64,000 bases of DNA from Calliopum simillimum (GCA_951812925.1 OX638369.1:51703061-51767060); one strand, 5' to 3'. Shown: positions 34,625 to 45,218, counted from the first letter of the stretch. Numbers and translations are program-made. Notes: generated by a model from the sequence alone, not told the origin.

Positions 34625-35194
34625 TATATTTTATGGGACTAATTGATATAAAATTTAAGATTTGAAAAAATCAGAATATCCTTGATAACTTTCCAAAATT
34701 GTTCAGAGCACGAAAATCCATATAGAAATGTTGAAGTTAGGAAAAATGTTTTGAAGCAGTATTTGTCATTAATTGCCGACTTTATAATTTTCCACCTCCC
34801 TCCGAAATCCACAAAAAAATCACAAACATTTCTTTTCCCAAGTACTAAATTTCTGTGAAACCCCAGTTGGTGAAGTAAAATCTTGTTGCACAAGGCATGG
34901 TTGTATTTTTAATGAAAAATGTCTCCAGATGGCATCATTAGTTTGTACCATATTGTTTTGGACATTTTGTTTTCGATGTAAAAGAGTATGCTCAATCGAT
35001 TTCGCACAGTGCCGCGGCCGAAAAGCTGGAAGTAGTTTTGGTTTTGGGCGAGCAAAATCTATGAATTTCCGATTTTTTTTCCATTTTTCATATTCACATC
35101 AATCATCTCAAATTTGAGATGATTTTCTAATCTATAATTTCCAAATTTATTTTAAATCATACTGAGTACGTTAAAAATGAGAACCATGGATATA

Positions 35195-36315
35195 TGAGGA
35201 ATTCTCAAAAATTGTGGAATTCTACAGTTTTTGAGGCACATTCACCAAACTTGGTGGAGAGGTCACTTTTTATATAAGAATCAAAAATTGGAAGGGTGCA
35301 CGTCAAAAAAAAAAAAGTAAAAAAAGTTACGCATATATATATGAAGCAAAACACGTCAAGTGTACCAGCTGAAAATTTTTTTGTCTCCGATTTCGCTCAA
35401 ATTTGGCAATATAGTAGTCCTGATATACAAAAACAATATTCCGGGAGGATTTGGTCCTAGTACTATTTATTGTTAAAATACAGGGTGTTGAAGTTGGCGT
35501 TTTTAGTGATTTTCATGAAAATGTGTTTTTTCAAAAATTTAGAGCTTACACCAAAGTTTGTAAAGTAACTTGTCCCATTCATTTTTAAATGTTCTTTTTA
35601 TAAAAAAATATTACATGGTGAAAAAAATTTTTTTTCACCGAAATATTTTAAACTTAAAAATACTTTTTAATTTTTTTTTTTAAAAAACCCCCCTTAAATT
35701 TTTTTTAAAAGTACTTCAAATTAAAGCATAATTTAAAAGCTTTAAAATGATGTATGACTCAAGATGGTATTCGGTCGTTGGATGAGAGTTTTTGGCTTTT
35801 AAACGCCCACAGCAGGCAAAACTCTTTGTTTACTCAAGAGGAAGGCATCTTACGAAAAAAGCGTTTAAAAGCCAAAAACTCTCATCCAACGACCGAATAC
35901 CAACTTGAGTCACACATAATTTTAAAGCTTTTAAATTATGCTTTAATTTGAAGTACTTTTAAAAAAAATTTAAAGGGTGTTTTTTAAAAAAAAAAATCAA
36001 AAGTATTTTTAAGTTTAAAATATTTCGGTGAATAAAAATTTTTTTCACCATGTAATATTTTTTATAATAAGAACATTTAAAAATGAATGAGACAAGTTAC
36101 TTTACAAACTTTGGTGTAAGCTCTAAATTTTTGAAAAAACACCTTTTCATGAAAATCACTAAAAAAGTTACGCATATATGCGTAACTTTTTTTACTTTTT
36201 TTTTTGACGTGCACCCTTCCAATTTTTGATTCTTATATAAAAAGTGACCTCTCCACCAAGTTTGGTGAATGTACCTCAAAAACTGTAGAATTCCACAATT
36301 TTTGAGAATTCCTCA
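35195..36315. mobile_element. Mariner-derived palindrome, two 3' ends joined
   Basis: TA target bases (35193-35194, 36316-36317) flank inverted ends TGAGGAATTCTCAAAAATTG and the inverse. The arms match the 3' end of the broken mariner at 15880-16375, and the loop near 35807-35860 holds a piece of the transposase end. The right arm lacks roughly 150 bases found in the left one, with GTTACGCATATATGCGTAAC at the break. Confidence 0.85.
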
Positions 36316-36317
36316 TA

Positions 36318-37299
36318 TTACGATGCTGATCATTTTTCTAAGCAAGAGCAATCATGCTATAAAGTTTTACCAAAAATTCTGAAAAATCATATTAATCCAC
36401 CCACTGAAACACTTTCCCATGGAGCGATTCGAGTGAAATTTTTGTTCCAGAACTCCATAGGCCTGAGGACGAAAAAAAGTAAGAATTATTGAATTTGAAA
36501 TACTCTGTTCTACGTGTATCAAAAACTACGTCAGCTGTAATTCCTTAGTTTGCGAAAACTTATAGCACTTGTATTAGACTTAATTGTACATCACTTAATT
36601 GGAGATGGACCAAAGTATTATTTAATCCTAAAGCAAAAGAAAATCGGTCATGATTTAGATAAAAAAGCTGCAAAAATATATTTAGTAGTTTTTTGAAATG
36701 GAGTTATCTTCGTCAATAGTCAACCAAATCATGAAATATTTTTTTCAAAGTTTTATTTTTTTAGGGAAATTTTTATAAAATAAATAATTTATTTTTAGAT
36801 AATTTTTTATTAAATTTTTAACTTTTCAAACTAAATTGCTATTTCTATCAATGATAATACTCTTCGATTTTTTTTATAAAGAATTTCTAAAAAACCTTCA
36901 TAATTTTGACAAATTTTAAAACTATTTTTAGAATGGACGATGCTAACCAATTTTTTTTTTTAAATTTTTTAGTTAACAAAAAAGTGAGTGGACGAGCACT
37001 AAAATATTCTTCGTTGTAGGAAGAGGCTAAAATAGTTCACCGACATCGCTCGATCTACTTTCGAGCTAATTTTGAGCTAAAACCATTTTCCCGAAAACTC
37101 CCAATTTTCCCGGAGAATCCCAAAAAAACTTTTTTATGGCTAACTTTATTTTTCTCAGCCAGACGAATCCGCTGGAAGAATAAGCGATGTAATCTTTTAA
37201 CGCAGAAATTTCGAGATAGTTTCGAGCTGACCTTGAATGAAGTGCCTCTACAAAAATTTTATAAAAATATTAAGAAAAATTGCTCGTTGCACGGAGAGA
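36318..37299 (+). other. Lipocalin intron 1, no recognised content
   Basis: AT-rich, no ORF of interest. It precedes the tandem array at 37300. Confidence 0.5.
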
Positions 37300-38680
37300 A
37301 AAAAAATGTTTACAGACCCGCATTAATTTTTTTCTCCAACATTTTTAACCACCCCTAAAGGGGCCCCCATACAAAGATGAATATTTCCATCAAAATTTTG
37401 TATGGGAGGCCTCTTAAGGAATGGAAAAAACAGAATAGCATGTTCCAGAAAAATGTTGAAGAGGAAAAATTAATGGAGGTTGGTGAACATTTTTTTCACC
37501 TCCCGACCATGAGGAATATTTTTGATGTTTTTATCAAAATTTTGTATGGGAGCCCCCGTAAGAAGTGGAAAAAATGTGGTAGTATGTTTGAAAGAAATGT
37601 TTGAGAGGAAAAATTAAAGTTGGCCGGTAAACAGTTTTTCCCTCTTCCGGCAATGAGGATGTTTTATCAAAATTTTGTATAGGAACCCCCTTAGTTAGTG
37701 GAAGAAAAAAGATATTAAATATGCTTGTGAAAATTATTGGAGAGGAAAAGTTTATGAAGGTCGGTGAATATTTTTTCCTTATCCCGGCAGTGAGACATTT
37801 TTTTTTTTTATTTTTATCAAAATTTTGTATGGGAGCCCCCTTAAGGGGTGTATAAAAGGGGTTAGTACATTCGAAAAAAATGTAGAGGATGAAAAATTGA
37901 TGAGGCCGGTGAACAGTTTTGCTCTCTCCCGGCATTGAGGAATTTTTTGATATTTTTATCCATCCCTTAAGTGGTGGAAAAAAGGGGGTAGTACGTTTGA
38001 GAAAAATAACACAGGCCCACAAAAAAAAAAGAACCATGCGCGAAAGATCAGACCACCTGAACCCTATGTTTTTAGGGTTGCTGAATCCGAATATGGTGCC
38101 AGAATAGCGAAGTTGGTTCGCGTTTTTTCAGAAATCAACAAGAATGCAAAAAATTTTTCCTGGTTTCTGAAAACACGCGAACCAACTCCACTATTCTGAC
38201 ACCATATTCGGGTTCAGCGACCCCGAAAACACAAAGTTCCGGTGGTCTGATTTTTCGCGCAGGGTACTTTTTTTTCTTTTTTGGCCTGTGCACAGGACTA
38301 CAAAAAAAAAATTCCCTGCGCGAACGATCACACCGCCTCAACATTATGTTTTCGGGGTCGCTGAGTCCGAATATGGTGTCAGAATAGTGGAGTTGGTTCG
38401 AGTTTTTTCAGAAATCAAAAATAATGCTGAAAAAAATCTCAAATTTTTCAGCAAAATTGCTGATTTCTGAAAAAACGCGAACCAACTTCGCTATTCTGGC
38501 ACCATATTCGGATTCAGCGACCCCGAAAACATAAAGTTCAGCTGGTCTAATCTTTCGCGCAGGGTACTTTTTTTTTGTGCGCCTGTGTAATGGAGAGGTA
38601 AAGTTAGTGAACATTTTTACCCTCTTCCGGCAACGATGAATATTAATTAAATTTGATATAATTAATTAATTTTTGTAAAA
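37300..38680. repeat. Tandem array, ~145-bp unit, interrupted by a MITE doublet
   Basis: The phrase ATCAAAATTTTGTATGGGAG..CCCCC recurs at about 37390, 37532, 37667 and 37817. Each is followed by AAAAATGT..GAGAGGAAAA..T..GG..GGTGAACA and a CTCCCGGCAATGAGGA-type word. The array resumes at 38590 (GGAGAGGTAAAGTTAGTGAAC) after an insertion at 38010-38587 that splits the fifth unit. Confidence 0.75.
38010..38587. mobile_element. Harbinger-like MITE doublet (two hairpins in tandem)
   Basis: TAA flanks both ends (38007-38009, 38588-38590), and the ends are inverted CACAGGC and GCCTGTG. A 3-bp TWA duplication fits PIF/Harbinger. The interior has two successive hairpins, each with arms carrying CGAATATGGTG.CAGAATAG and GAACCAACT...CGCG. 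Between them is GGCCTGTGCACAGGACTAC at 38283, which looks like two ends fused. Confidence 0.7.
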
Positions 38681-38944
38681 TAATTTTTTTTTTTGTGAAA
38701 ATTTTCTTAAAAAAACAAAACTTTAAAAAAAAAAAAAAATACATGATTTGGTTGACTATTGACGGTATTATGAGCATTTCAAAAAACTACTAAATTTGTT
38801 TTTGCAGCTTTTTTAGTTTTTTGAAAATTTATATCTTTGAAACTACTCGATGACAAAAATTGAAAAAAATCATAGATGCTATCCGTTTACGTATTTAATG
38901 CCCCATTTTTTTAATCCAAATTAACATATTAAACTTCCTTGTAG

Positions 38945-39050
38945 TCTGTCATTTGTACTATTGACATTTTGCCATTGGACCAGCGCTCAGGTGCCGTTTC
39001 CAAATCAATGTCCCGAAGTGAAAATTGTGGAAGATTTCAAATTGGACGAT
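38945..39050 (+). CDS. NLaz: Lipocalin exon 2: signal peptide end and mature N-terminus
   Basis: The 106-nt exon encodes S-LSFVLLTFCHWTSAQVPF, then PNQCPEVKIVEDFKLDD (to residue 41). The signal peptide likely ends after A20. C28 is the first of four conserved lipocalin cysteines. The acceptor is TTCCTTGTAG and the donor GTAAGT. CP.V..V..F.L..Y is the usual entry to an apolipoprotein D-type barrel. Exons 1 and 2 add to exactly 41 codons. Confidence 0.9.
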
Positions 39051-39116
39051 GTAAGTAGTACAGCATTTAAAAAAAAATTACACAATTTTACATATAATTT
39101 TTGTTTAATTTTTTAG

Positions 39117-39247
39117 TATATGGGCATCTGGTATGAATACGCAAAGTATCCGTTTGTTTTCGAAATTGGCAAAAAGTGCATGTATGCGAGATATGAAAAT
39201 ACTGGTGATGGTTTTGTTTCGGTGATGAATGCTGCTGTAAGCAAATT
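39117..39247 (+). CDS. NLaz: Lipocalin exon 3: GxW motif
   Basis: The 131-nt exon encodes YMGIWYEYAKYPFVFEI, GKKCMYARYENTGDG and VMNAAVSK plus two bases of F85. G44-I45-W46 is the lipocalin GxW signature at the barrel bottom, and C62 is the second conserved cysteine. A GTAAGC at 39237 looks like a donor, but only the GTAAGA at 39248 keeps the frame with exon 4, giving SKF-TGAASN. That choice sets the exon end. Confidence 0.93.
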
Positions 39248-39327
39248 GTAAGAAATGCACTTTGATTACAGTTTCATTACTTTCACTCTTATTTCATTTT
39301 GTTTATTTGCTTCAATTTTATTTATAG

Positions 39328-39413
39328 CACTGGCGCTGCATCAAATGTCACGGGAAAAGCAAAAGTAATCGGTTCAGGACAGCTTGCAGTAGTTTTCCCC
39401 GCAAGTAGAAATC
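39328..39413 (+). CDS. NLaz: Lipocalin exon 4: central barrel strands
   Basis: Eighty-six bases encode TGAASNVTGKAKVIGSG, QLAVVFPASRN and the first base of Q114. N91-V-T is a glycosylation sequon. The alternating polar and hydrophobic run QLAVVF suits a beta strand. The acceptor is TTTATAG and the donor GTATGT. The exon is flanked by an intron of 1.1 kb downstream with a tandem duplication. Confidence 0.88.
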
Positions 39414-39649
39414 GTATGTATTTTGTAATTGATTAGAAGTGGATCTATGCGTCATTCAAGATAAGAGACATTTTTTTGAGGGTGGTCACAATATTAAGGG
39501 AAGATATCTTTTTATCAATATTGCGACACTCATGACTGCGACACTTTGATTTTTTTTTTTTGCAAAAAATTGTATGGTTATAACAACAAAGCTAATCACT
39601 TTTGAAAAATATTAAAATTGCATATTTACTGCATATGTTAATACTGTTA

Positions 39650-40260
39650 ACGGCGCGACATTCATGACAGCGCTTTAATAAAAATGGTATTAAGTATCGA
39701 AATATGGATTTTATTTTAATTGAAATCATAACAATTGACACTCTAGATCGTGACACTCATGACATTTAATATTTGATTCTTATACTAGCCACTTTTATTG
39801 CGTGACGATCATGACAATGCTTCAATAAAAATGATTATATATGTATGCATATCGAATTGTGACATTTACTTCAGTTAAATTAATTAAGTAACTTTTATGT
39901 GATAATGTTGATTGCGATACGCATGATTTTCTATGAAATACTTCTATACTGATATAACAGTGACATTCATGACAGCGCTTTAATAAAAATGTTATTATGT
40001 ATCGAAATGTGGTTTTTATTTCAATTAGAATCATAACAATTTACACTCTAGATAGTGACACTTATGTTATTAAATATTTAGTTCTTATAATAGCCACTTT
40101 TATTACATGACATTCATGATAATGCTTCAATAAAAATGGTAATATAAGTATACCAAATTGTGACATTTACTTCAGTTAAATTCTTTTAGTGACTCATAAG
40201 TGACAATATTGATCGTGACACGTATGACATTCTGTGAAACACCTCTATAATGATTTTTTT
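39650..40260. repeat. Two-copy tandem duplication, 305-bp period, in lipocalin intron 4
   Basis: TTCATGACAGCGCTTTAATA starts at 39661 and again at 39966. The following 290 bases align throughout (CATAACAATT.ACACTCTAGAT, TAGCCACTTTTATT, TGTGACATTTACTTCAG). Each copy also holds several TGACA(C/T)TCATGACA words, so a shorter repeat underlies it. Confidence 0.85.
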
Positions 40261-40492
40261 TCTTATTGAATATTATGAAAAATGATTTGTTTCGATTAAG
40301 TTCACTTATTTTAATTTAGATGAAACTAAGTATATCGGTAATAAGAGAATTGATCTTTTGAAAATGCACATGAATATTACGTTTTATTTTTAATGACACA
40401 TATTCACTCCTAAAAAAAGTAACCATGTAGTATATTTTATAAATTTTTCATATAATGTATGTACAACTTATATCTTGAATTTTCCTTTTCAG

Positions 40493-40591
40493 AAAATTAC
40501 GACAAACCCAATTATTTGGTATTGGGTACTGACTATACATCATTTGTTGTTGTTTATAGCTGTGCAAATTTCACACCCGTGGCGCATACAA
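40493..40591 (+). CDS. NLaz: Lipocalin exon 5: TDY motif and third cysteine
   Basis: The 99-nt exon encodes NYDKPNYLVLGTDYTSF, VVVYSCANFTPVAHT and one base of K147. T126-D127-Y128 is lipocalin motif 2, and C137 is the third conserved cysteine. N139-F-T is a second glycosylation sequon. The acceptor is CCTTTTCAG and the donor GTAAGT. A plus-strand open frame across this exon in another register is a shadow. Confidence 0.93.
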
Positions 40592-41529
40592 GTAAGTTGT
40601 TTGGTAAAGCATGAAGCGAGTGGTTGTAAAGTAAGGCATGAAAAGTTGTTTCCATTACGAAATGCGGTAGCAATTCGTGCTTATACAAAGAGTGTTTCTA
40701 AGCAGCGATATTATATATTCTTAAGGCAGCATAGCATTTGATAAAACTTTATTTTTAATAATATTCGAAGAACATCCAAGGTTATTACACCCTTAATGAG
40801 TTTCCACTTTTTCTATTACTAGATTTTTGTAAATTCTCCAAAAAAAAAAAAATAAACTAATTAAAAGAGTCTCATTACGCATTCATCTATCGTAATTTTT
40901 CGCACACTTTACGCCACATTCATAAACACATTAAATATTCAAAACACAGAGAGAATTACGATATTTGTAATCAGCTTAATTAATTTAGATTTAATTATTT
41001 TAATACTTCCTCGTTCATACAAAGTGTTGCCATACTTTTTTAGTATTTTAAATCCACATCGATAAATGGCACGCACGTCACACATTGTGTCCGTAAAAAG
41101 AAAAATATTCTCAATTATCTTTGAAATTGAATTTCGTTATATACCGAAAAGTATTTTGTTGTGTTACATGCGGGTATCTATTGCTTAATTTTTATATTTA
41201 TTTTTTTTTATACATTTCCAAAAACCAAACCTTCGAGATTTTCCGCGATAAAATGTATAGTTAACATGATGCCATAATTTTTTCTATTTGGGTGATTCTC
41301 CGAAAAATGTACCATTCAATGTCCCGGGGGTCAAAACCATGTTAAGGTTTAAAATTTGACATTTTAGCTACTTAATACAGATACTTAACCAGAGCTTGAA
41401 TATTTTACTATGAAATTGTTACATTAAAAGTTAAAAAGTCATTCTCCGTCCTGTTCTATTTAGTGCACTTAATTTGCCCTATTCGCATATAACGTTATTT
41501 TCTAAAAAAAACTTATACGACTTATACTG
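40592..41529 (+). other. Lipocalin intron 5, left part
   Basis: AT-rich, no ORF of interest. It ends at the 12-bp duplication CGACTTATACTG beside the foldback at 41530. Confidence 0.55.
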
Positions 41530-42218
41530 TTCCCGGTCACTTTCCCGAATGCAATATCACGACAGACCATTTTCCCGACAACCTTTTTCCCGACAGCTCT
41601 TTTCCCGACAAACAATATTCCCGACAACATTTTTGCCGACAACGTTTTTCCCGACAATGATGTTTACAGCCAATTTCATGACAAGCCGATAACAGTCTCT
41701 TTGGGACGGCTGCTTGACATGTTTTTGTTTTCAAAATTTGATAGTTCCTTTGATCTCTTGATTTTTTCATCTTTCACATTTTTCGGCATTATGAATATTT
41801 ACGACTCGAAAATTGTTGGTAACAAGTTAGTCCTGGACGGTTTCGTTTATTTGCGATCCAGAGTGCGAGATGAGACAACCTATTGGGATTGCTGACGTCT
41901 GCGAAAACGGGAATGCGAGGCAAGAGCGGTGTCCATGACGGCCGCTGATGGAAACGTCGTCGTCTTAAGAGGTCTGCGAGAATCGATGCATTCGCATCCT
42001 CCTAACCAAGAAGAGTGTGAATCAGAAAAAATTGTCGAGGAATTGGCTGTAAACATCATTGTCGGGAAAAACGTTGTCGGCAAAAATGTTGTCGGGAAAA
42101 TTGTTTGTCGGGAAAAGAGCTGTCGAGAAAAAGGTTGTCGGGAAAATTGTTTGTTGGGATATTGGTTGTCGGGAAAATGATCTGTCGGGAGGATGCATTC
42201 GGGAAAATGGACGGTAAT
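41530..42218 (+). mobile_element. Foldback transposon with 11-mer repeat ends and a FLYWCH domain
   Basis: CGACTTATACTG is duplicated at 41518-41529 and 42219-42230. Each end is built from tandem copies of an 11-mer, TTTTCCCGACA at left and the inverse TGTCGGGAAAA at right, six to eight per side. Inside is a plus-strand frame resembling a FLYWCH zinc finger (see 41776-42053). FLYWCH modules accompany MULE-type transposases, and a 9-12 bp duplication is compatible with MULE. No catalytic domain is left. It lies in lipocalin intron 5. Confidence 0.75.
41776..42053 (+). pseudogene. FLYWCH-type zinc finger fragment with one in-frame stop
   Basis: The frame reads KIVGNKLVLDGFVYLRSRV, then RDETTYWDC, a TGA stop at 41893-41895, RLRKRECEARAV, AADGNVVVLRG and MHSHPPNQEECESEKI. 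FLYWCH fingers chelate zinc with two cysteines and two histidines. The cysteines in YWDC and RECEA and the HSH pair are in the expected order. Removal of the single stop would restore the alignment, so this is probably a recent point mutation or a pseudogene. The frame has no transposase attached. Start is arbitrary. Confidence 0.65.
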
Positions 42219-42230
42219 CGACTTATACTG

Positions 42231-43409
42231 TTTTTCTGTGATAGCTCTTTGAAATTTTTTTTATATAAAATTGACATGCAAAGAAGTTGGTCCTTATTTT
42301 AGACTATCTCCGCTTAGTTTTTCTCATTTTATTTGTAAAAATGTTTAAATATTGAGTTAATTGAGAACTGCAAGTGAAGAGAAAGAGGAGATTCAGTGTA
42401 TTTTCAGCTCAGTCAGTTTTGATTTTTCGATAGTGAGTGTGCGTGTTTTTTTTTTTTTTTAAAAAAAAAGTTTAAAAATTTTGTTAGGAACGCAAGTGTG
42501 TATCATTCTCAGCGTTAGTTTTTTTTTGTATTACTAAACATATTATTTTTTCTCCAGATAACTAAATTAATAAACAATAAGAGGGGCTATCCACCAGTTT
42601 CAACTTTTTTCAAAATAACTGCTATTTTCATTTTATTTATTTATTTATTTATTTGAGTCTTTGGATAATAACAACCCAATCCAACATAAATTTTAGGATT
42701 GCCACCTGTTTGTTTTCGAAAATCTTATTTTACTCTTTTTTTTTGACTAAAGTGAAGTTTTTGGATTCAGAACCGCTCAGAAAAAATTTTCTGAAAAAAT
42801 ATTCGGAGTTGCCACTCGGTTTTAGTTTCGTTAGTTTTACTTAAACCAAATTTCGGTTCGATGAGTTTCTAACGACTAAAGCGTCGATAAATTTTTATCG
42901 ATTTAACTATTATTTATAATGGCAAACGTTAAAAAGGAAGATTTAAAATAAATTTTCGAAAGCAACCATCCGGCAACACTAAATATTTATGTTCGGTTTT
43001 TCTAAAGTTTATTTAAGCGTTGTGAGACTAAAATTTAATTTAATATTTTAAATATACTGCTTAAGCGTAATCTTTCAAAAAAAACACATGGCAACCCTGA
43101 AAATTTATGTTCATTTTTTTAAAATGTTCCAGAAGCTAAGGTTCTTTCCATACTTTCAAGTAATAAAAAAAAAATAAAAAAAAAATATTGTAGGTGGGGC
43201 AAAAAAGGCATATTTTGGTACATCTTTCGGAGATTTACCCATTTCCAATGTTGAGTTGGTGTTTTTTCATGTTTTTCGGCTTTATGGCCAGATGAGTTCT
43301 AATTTTGTTATCAATTAATGAATACTTTCATTCCAAAGTAATGAATGACATATGCTTACATACATTTTTCTCTTTATTTTGATTTTAAGAATATATTTTT
43401 AATTTACAG
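42231..43409 (+). other. Lipocalin intron 5, right part
   Basis: AT-rich; a T-run then A-run near 42448-42470 and an ATTT repeat at 42634-42653. No gene recognised. Confidence 0.5.
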
Positions 43410-43681
43410 AAATTGTTTGGATTTTGACGCGAGAACGCAAACCCAGTGATGCTGCAGTAGCTGCAGCTAAAAAAGTAATGGATGATAATAAGCTATCACA
43501 GACATTCCTACTGGAGACACCGCAAGACGACTGTCCAGATCCAAATGGAACAGCGAATGCTGATGAAGCTTCAGCCGAAAACTCTGATGAAACAATGGTA
43601 ACAGCAGAAGCAGCTGCTACAACGGTGAATGCAAATACGGAACCAAATCTGACGACGACAAATAGCATTGATAAGGCATGA
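43410..43681 (+). CDS. NLaz: Lipocalin exon 6: C-terminal helix and acidic tail
   Basis: The exon encodes K-IVWILTRERKPSDAAVAA, AKKVMDDNKLSQTFLLET, PQDDCPDPNGTANADE and a tail rich in E, D, T and A ending SIDKA before TGA at 43679. ILTRER (151-156) is lipocalin motif 3; the following segment is the conserved C-terminal helix; C188 is the fourth cysteine. The total length of 236 residues is near the usual size for NLaz-type lipocalins, with a somewhat long low-complexity tail. Known homologues bind small hydrophobic ligands outside cells and affect stress resistance and metabolism. NLaz is preferred over GLaz or Karl from memory; ortholog calling needs a tree. Confidence 0.92.
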
Positions 43682-43811
43682 ACTTTATTGGAAACAACAA
43701 TGAGATTTCTAATGCTAAGAATGCAAGATATTTGGCTGAATTTTCATGCGAAAGTTTTCGATTATTAACTATAGTTAACAAGTCAAGTTTATAAATGAAG
43801 TCAGAAAACAA

Positions 43812-43817
43812 AAATAA
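43812..43817 (+). terminator. NLaz: Poly(A) signal of the lipocalin gene
   Basis: AATAAA 131 bases after the stop codon, with more AT-rich sequence following. Gives a 3' UTR of about 150 bases. Confidence 0.65.
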
Positions 43818-44042
43818 ATTAATATAATCTAGAGCTTCATTTATTTATTTCCGAAAAAGTAACCGGTTAAGTAACTCGTTAAACTTATAGATCAAATAAG
43901 TATTTCATAAATGTTAATTATAATTAAACTCGAAGAAGCTGAAATATCATTTGGATATCGACTAGCAACCATCTAAAGTACGTCTGCACTTCCTTGCTTA
44001 ATCCTTAGCAGGAATAAGCATCCTTTAACTTTTTTTACTCAC

Positions 44043-44145
44043 CCGCCACTTGCAGCGTCGCATTGCGACTCCTTGCCACGCCCAGCTCATTTTTCGCCTC
44101 ACACCAATAGATGCCAGCATCGGTCTCACGTCGCGAGTTTACAAC
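44043..44145 (-). CDS. robo3: Roundabout exon: end of Ig1
   Basis: A 103-nt exon encodes VVNSRRETDAGIYWCEAKNE, then LGVARSRNATLQVA plus one base. It has the second Ig cysteine in YWCEA and the DAG.Y turn. The acceptor is TTAATGCAG (44147-44146) and the donor GTGAGT starts at 44042. Its last G completes a valine with the Ig2 exon at 5357, giving LQVA-V-LRDEF, as in fly Robo proteins. The intron between them is 38.7 kb and contains the whole lipocalin gene. The upstream exon with the rest of Ig1 was not found up to 64000. Confidence 0.92.
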
Positions 44146-44889
44146 CTGCATTAAAAATAAAAAAGAAGAAGAAAGAATGAACTTTATAAAAAATGCTTAA
44201 CACTTTCATCAGCAATTTTTCCTAGCAAACAAAATAAAAAAATCTATGGAAAGAAATTCGAAGAAAAACCGTTAAAATATTTACTTTAGCGTTTATTGCT
44301 GAGTACGCGAGTATCAATTTGTTGATTGTGGGTGTGTGTGTTTATGCGCGCAAGGATCAACAACAAATCGTATTGCAAATCATTTTAATGCGCCGCAATT
44401 TGTTATTTTTCAATTTTTACCCCCACACTCTCTCACTTCTTCGATTGTATTACCGTTGGCAGATGACGCTGTATCTCGTGGTAGGTATGCCAAAGAGGAA
44501 AAAATCGAAAATCACATAATACATATTACGGTAAAGTGTAAAATAATAAAAATACAAAACAAAAAGGAGAGAGAAAATCACGAAATAAAATTTGTGTAAA
44601 TTTTTCTTGCCATTCATGTCCTGAATTTTTAATGGCATATAAAATTAGCTTTTAATGCTTTTGATAAATTGGATTTTTGTCTCCGTTGTTGATGTTATGG
44701 GGAAAAAGGATGTTTTTTCGGTAGGTATATGTTGCATCAACATTGTGAAAAATATTGAAATTTTTACTTTAAATATTTATTTTTACTTAAATTTACCAAT
44801 GTTTACCCCTTTGCCAAAACTCAGCCGTAACTCCTTTTAGTTAGAGAGCTTATAGCAATTTTGGTATGTGATTAAATCGTTGTTGTTGC
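44146..44889 (-). other. Roundabout 5' intron, left part
   Basis: AT-rich. Short frames at 44319-44638 have no domain. Ends about where the non-LTR retrotransposon begins. Confidence 0.5.
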
Positions 44890-44999
44890 CTTCACTCACG
44901 TCATGTAGATCCGGGAGATGAACATGCTGTCCTCATTAACTTAGGCCTCGAGAATTGGCCCATTGTAATCCCGATGCTAAAGGCTTTAGAAAAGAAAGT

Positions 45000-45218
45000 C
45001 TAAGGGAACCACTTGGATGTACATATATACTTCCATATGGATTTAAGACACACTCCAGATAGTGAGTCAAGCGATGCCAAATTGAAATGACCAAAATTCC
45101 TTCTACGTCTAAGCGCAAGCGCTGGACATTCGCAAAGGAAATGAAAGACTGTTTCTTTACAACTTCTACAAAGGTCGCCAATGTTTGAGAAACCTAATTG
45201 AGATGCATGGACTCTCAT
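45000..45218 (-). pseudogene. Zinc-finger-like C-terminus of the LINE
   Basis: Reads FSNIGDLCRSCKETVFHFLC, then ECPALALRRRR. The CxxC...HxxxC pattern with ECPAL is the typical C-terminal motif of arthropod non-LTR ORF2 proteins. A frame change to the overlapping frame ending at 44936 follows. Confidence 0.7.

Noticed and set aside
40475..40741. 88-codon plus ORF
   Set aside because: Overlaps lipocalin exon 5 in another register and runs through its splice sites.
42056..42277. Minus ORF with FSRQ/FPTT repeats, also at 41474
   Set aside because: Translation of the TTTTCCCGACA 11-mer repeats at the foldback ends.
43399..43668. 89-codon minus ORF, alanine/serine/valine-rich
   Set aside because: Antisense shadow of lipocalin exon 6.
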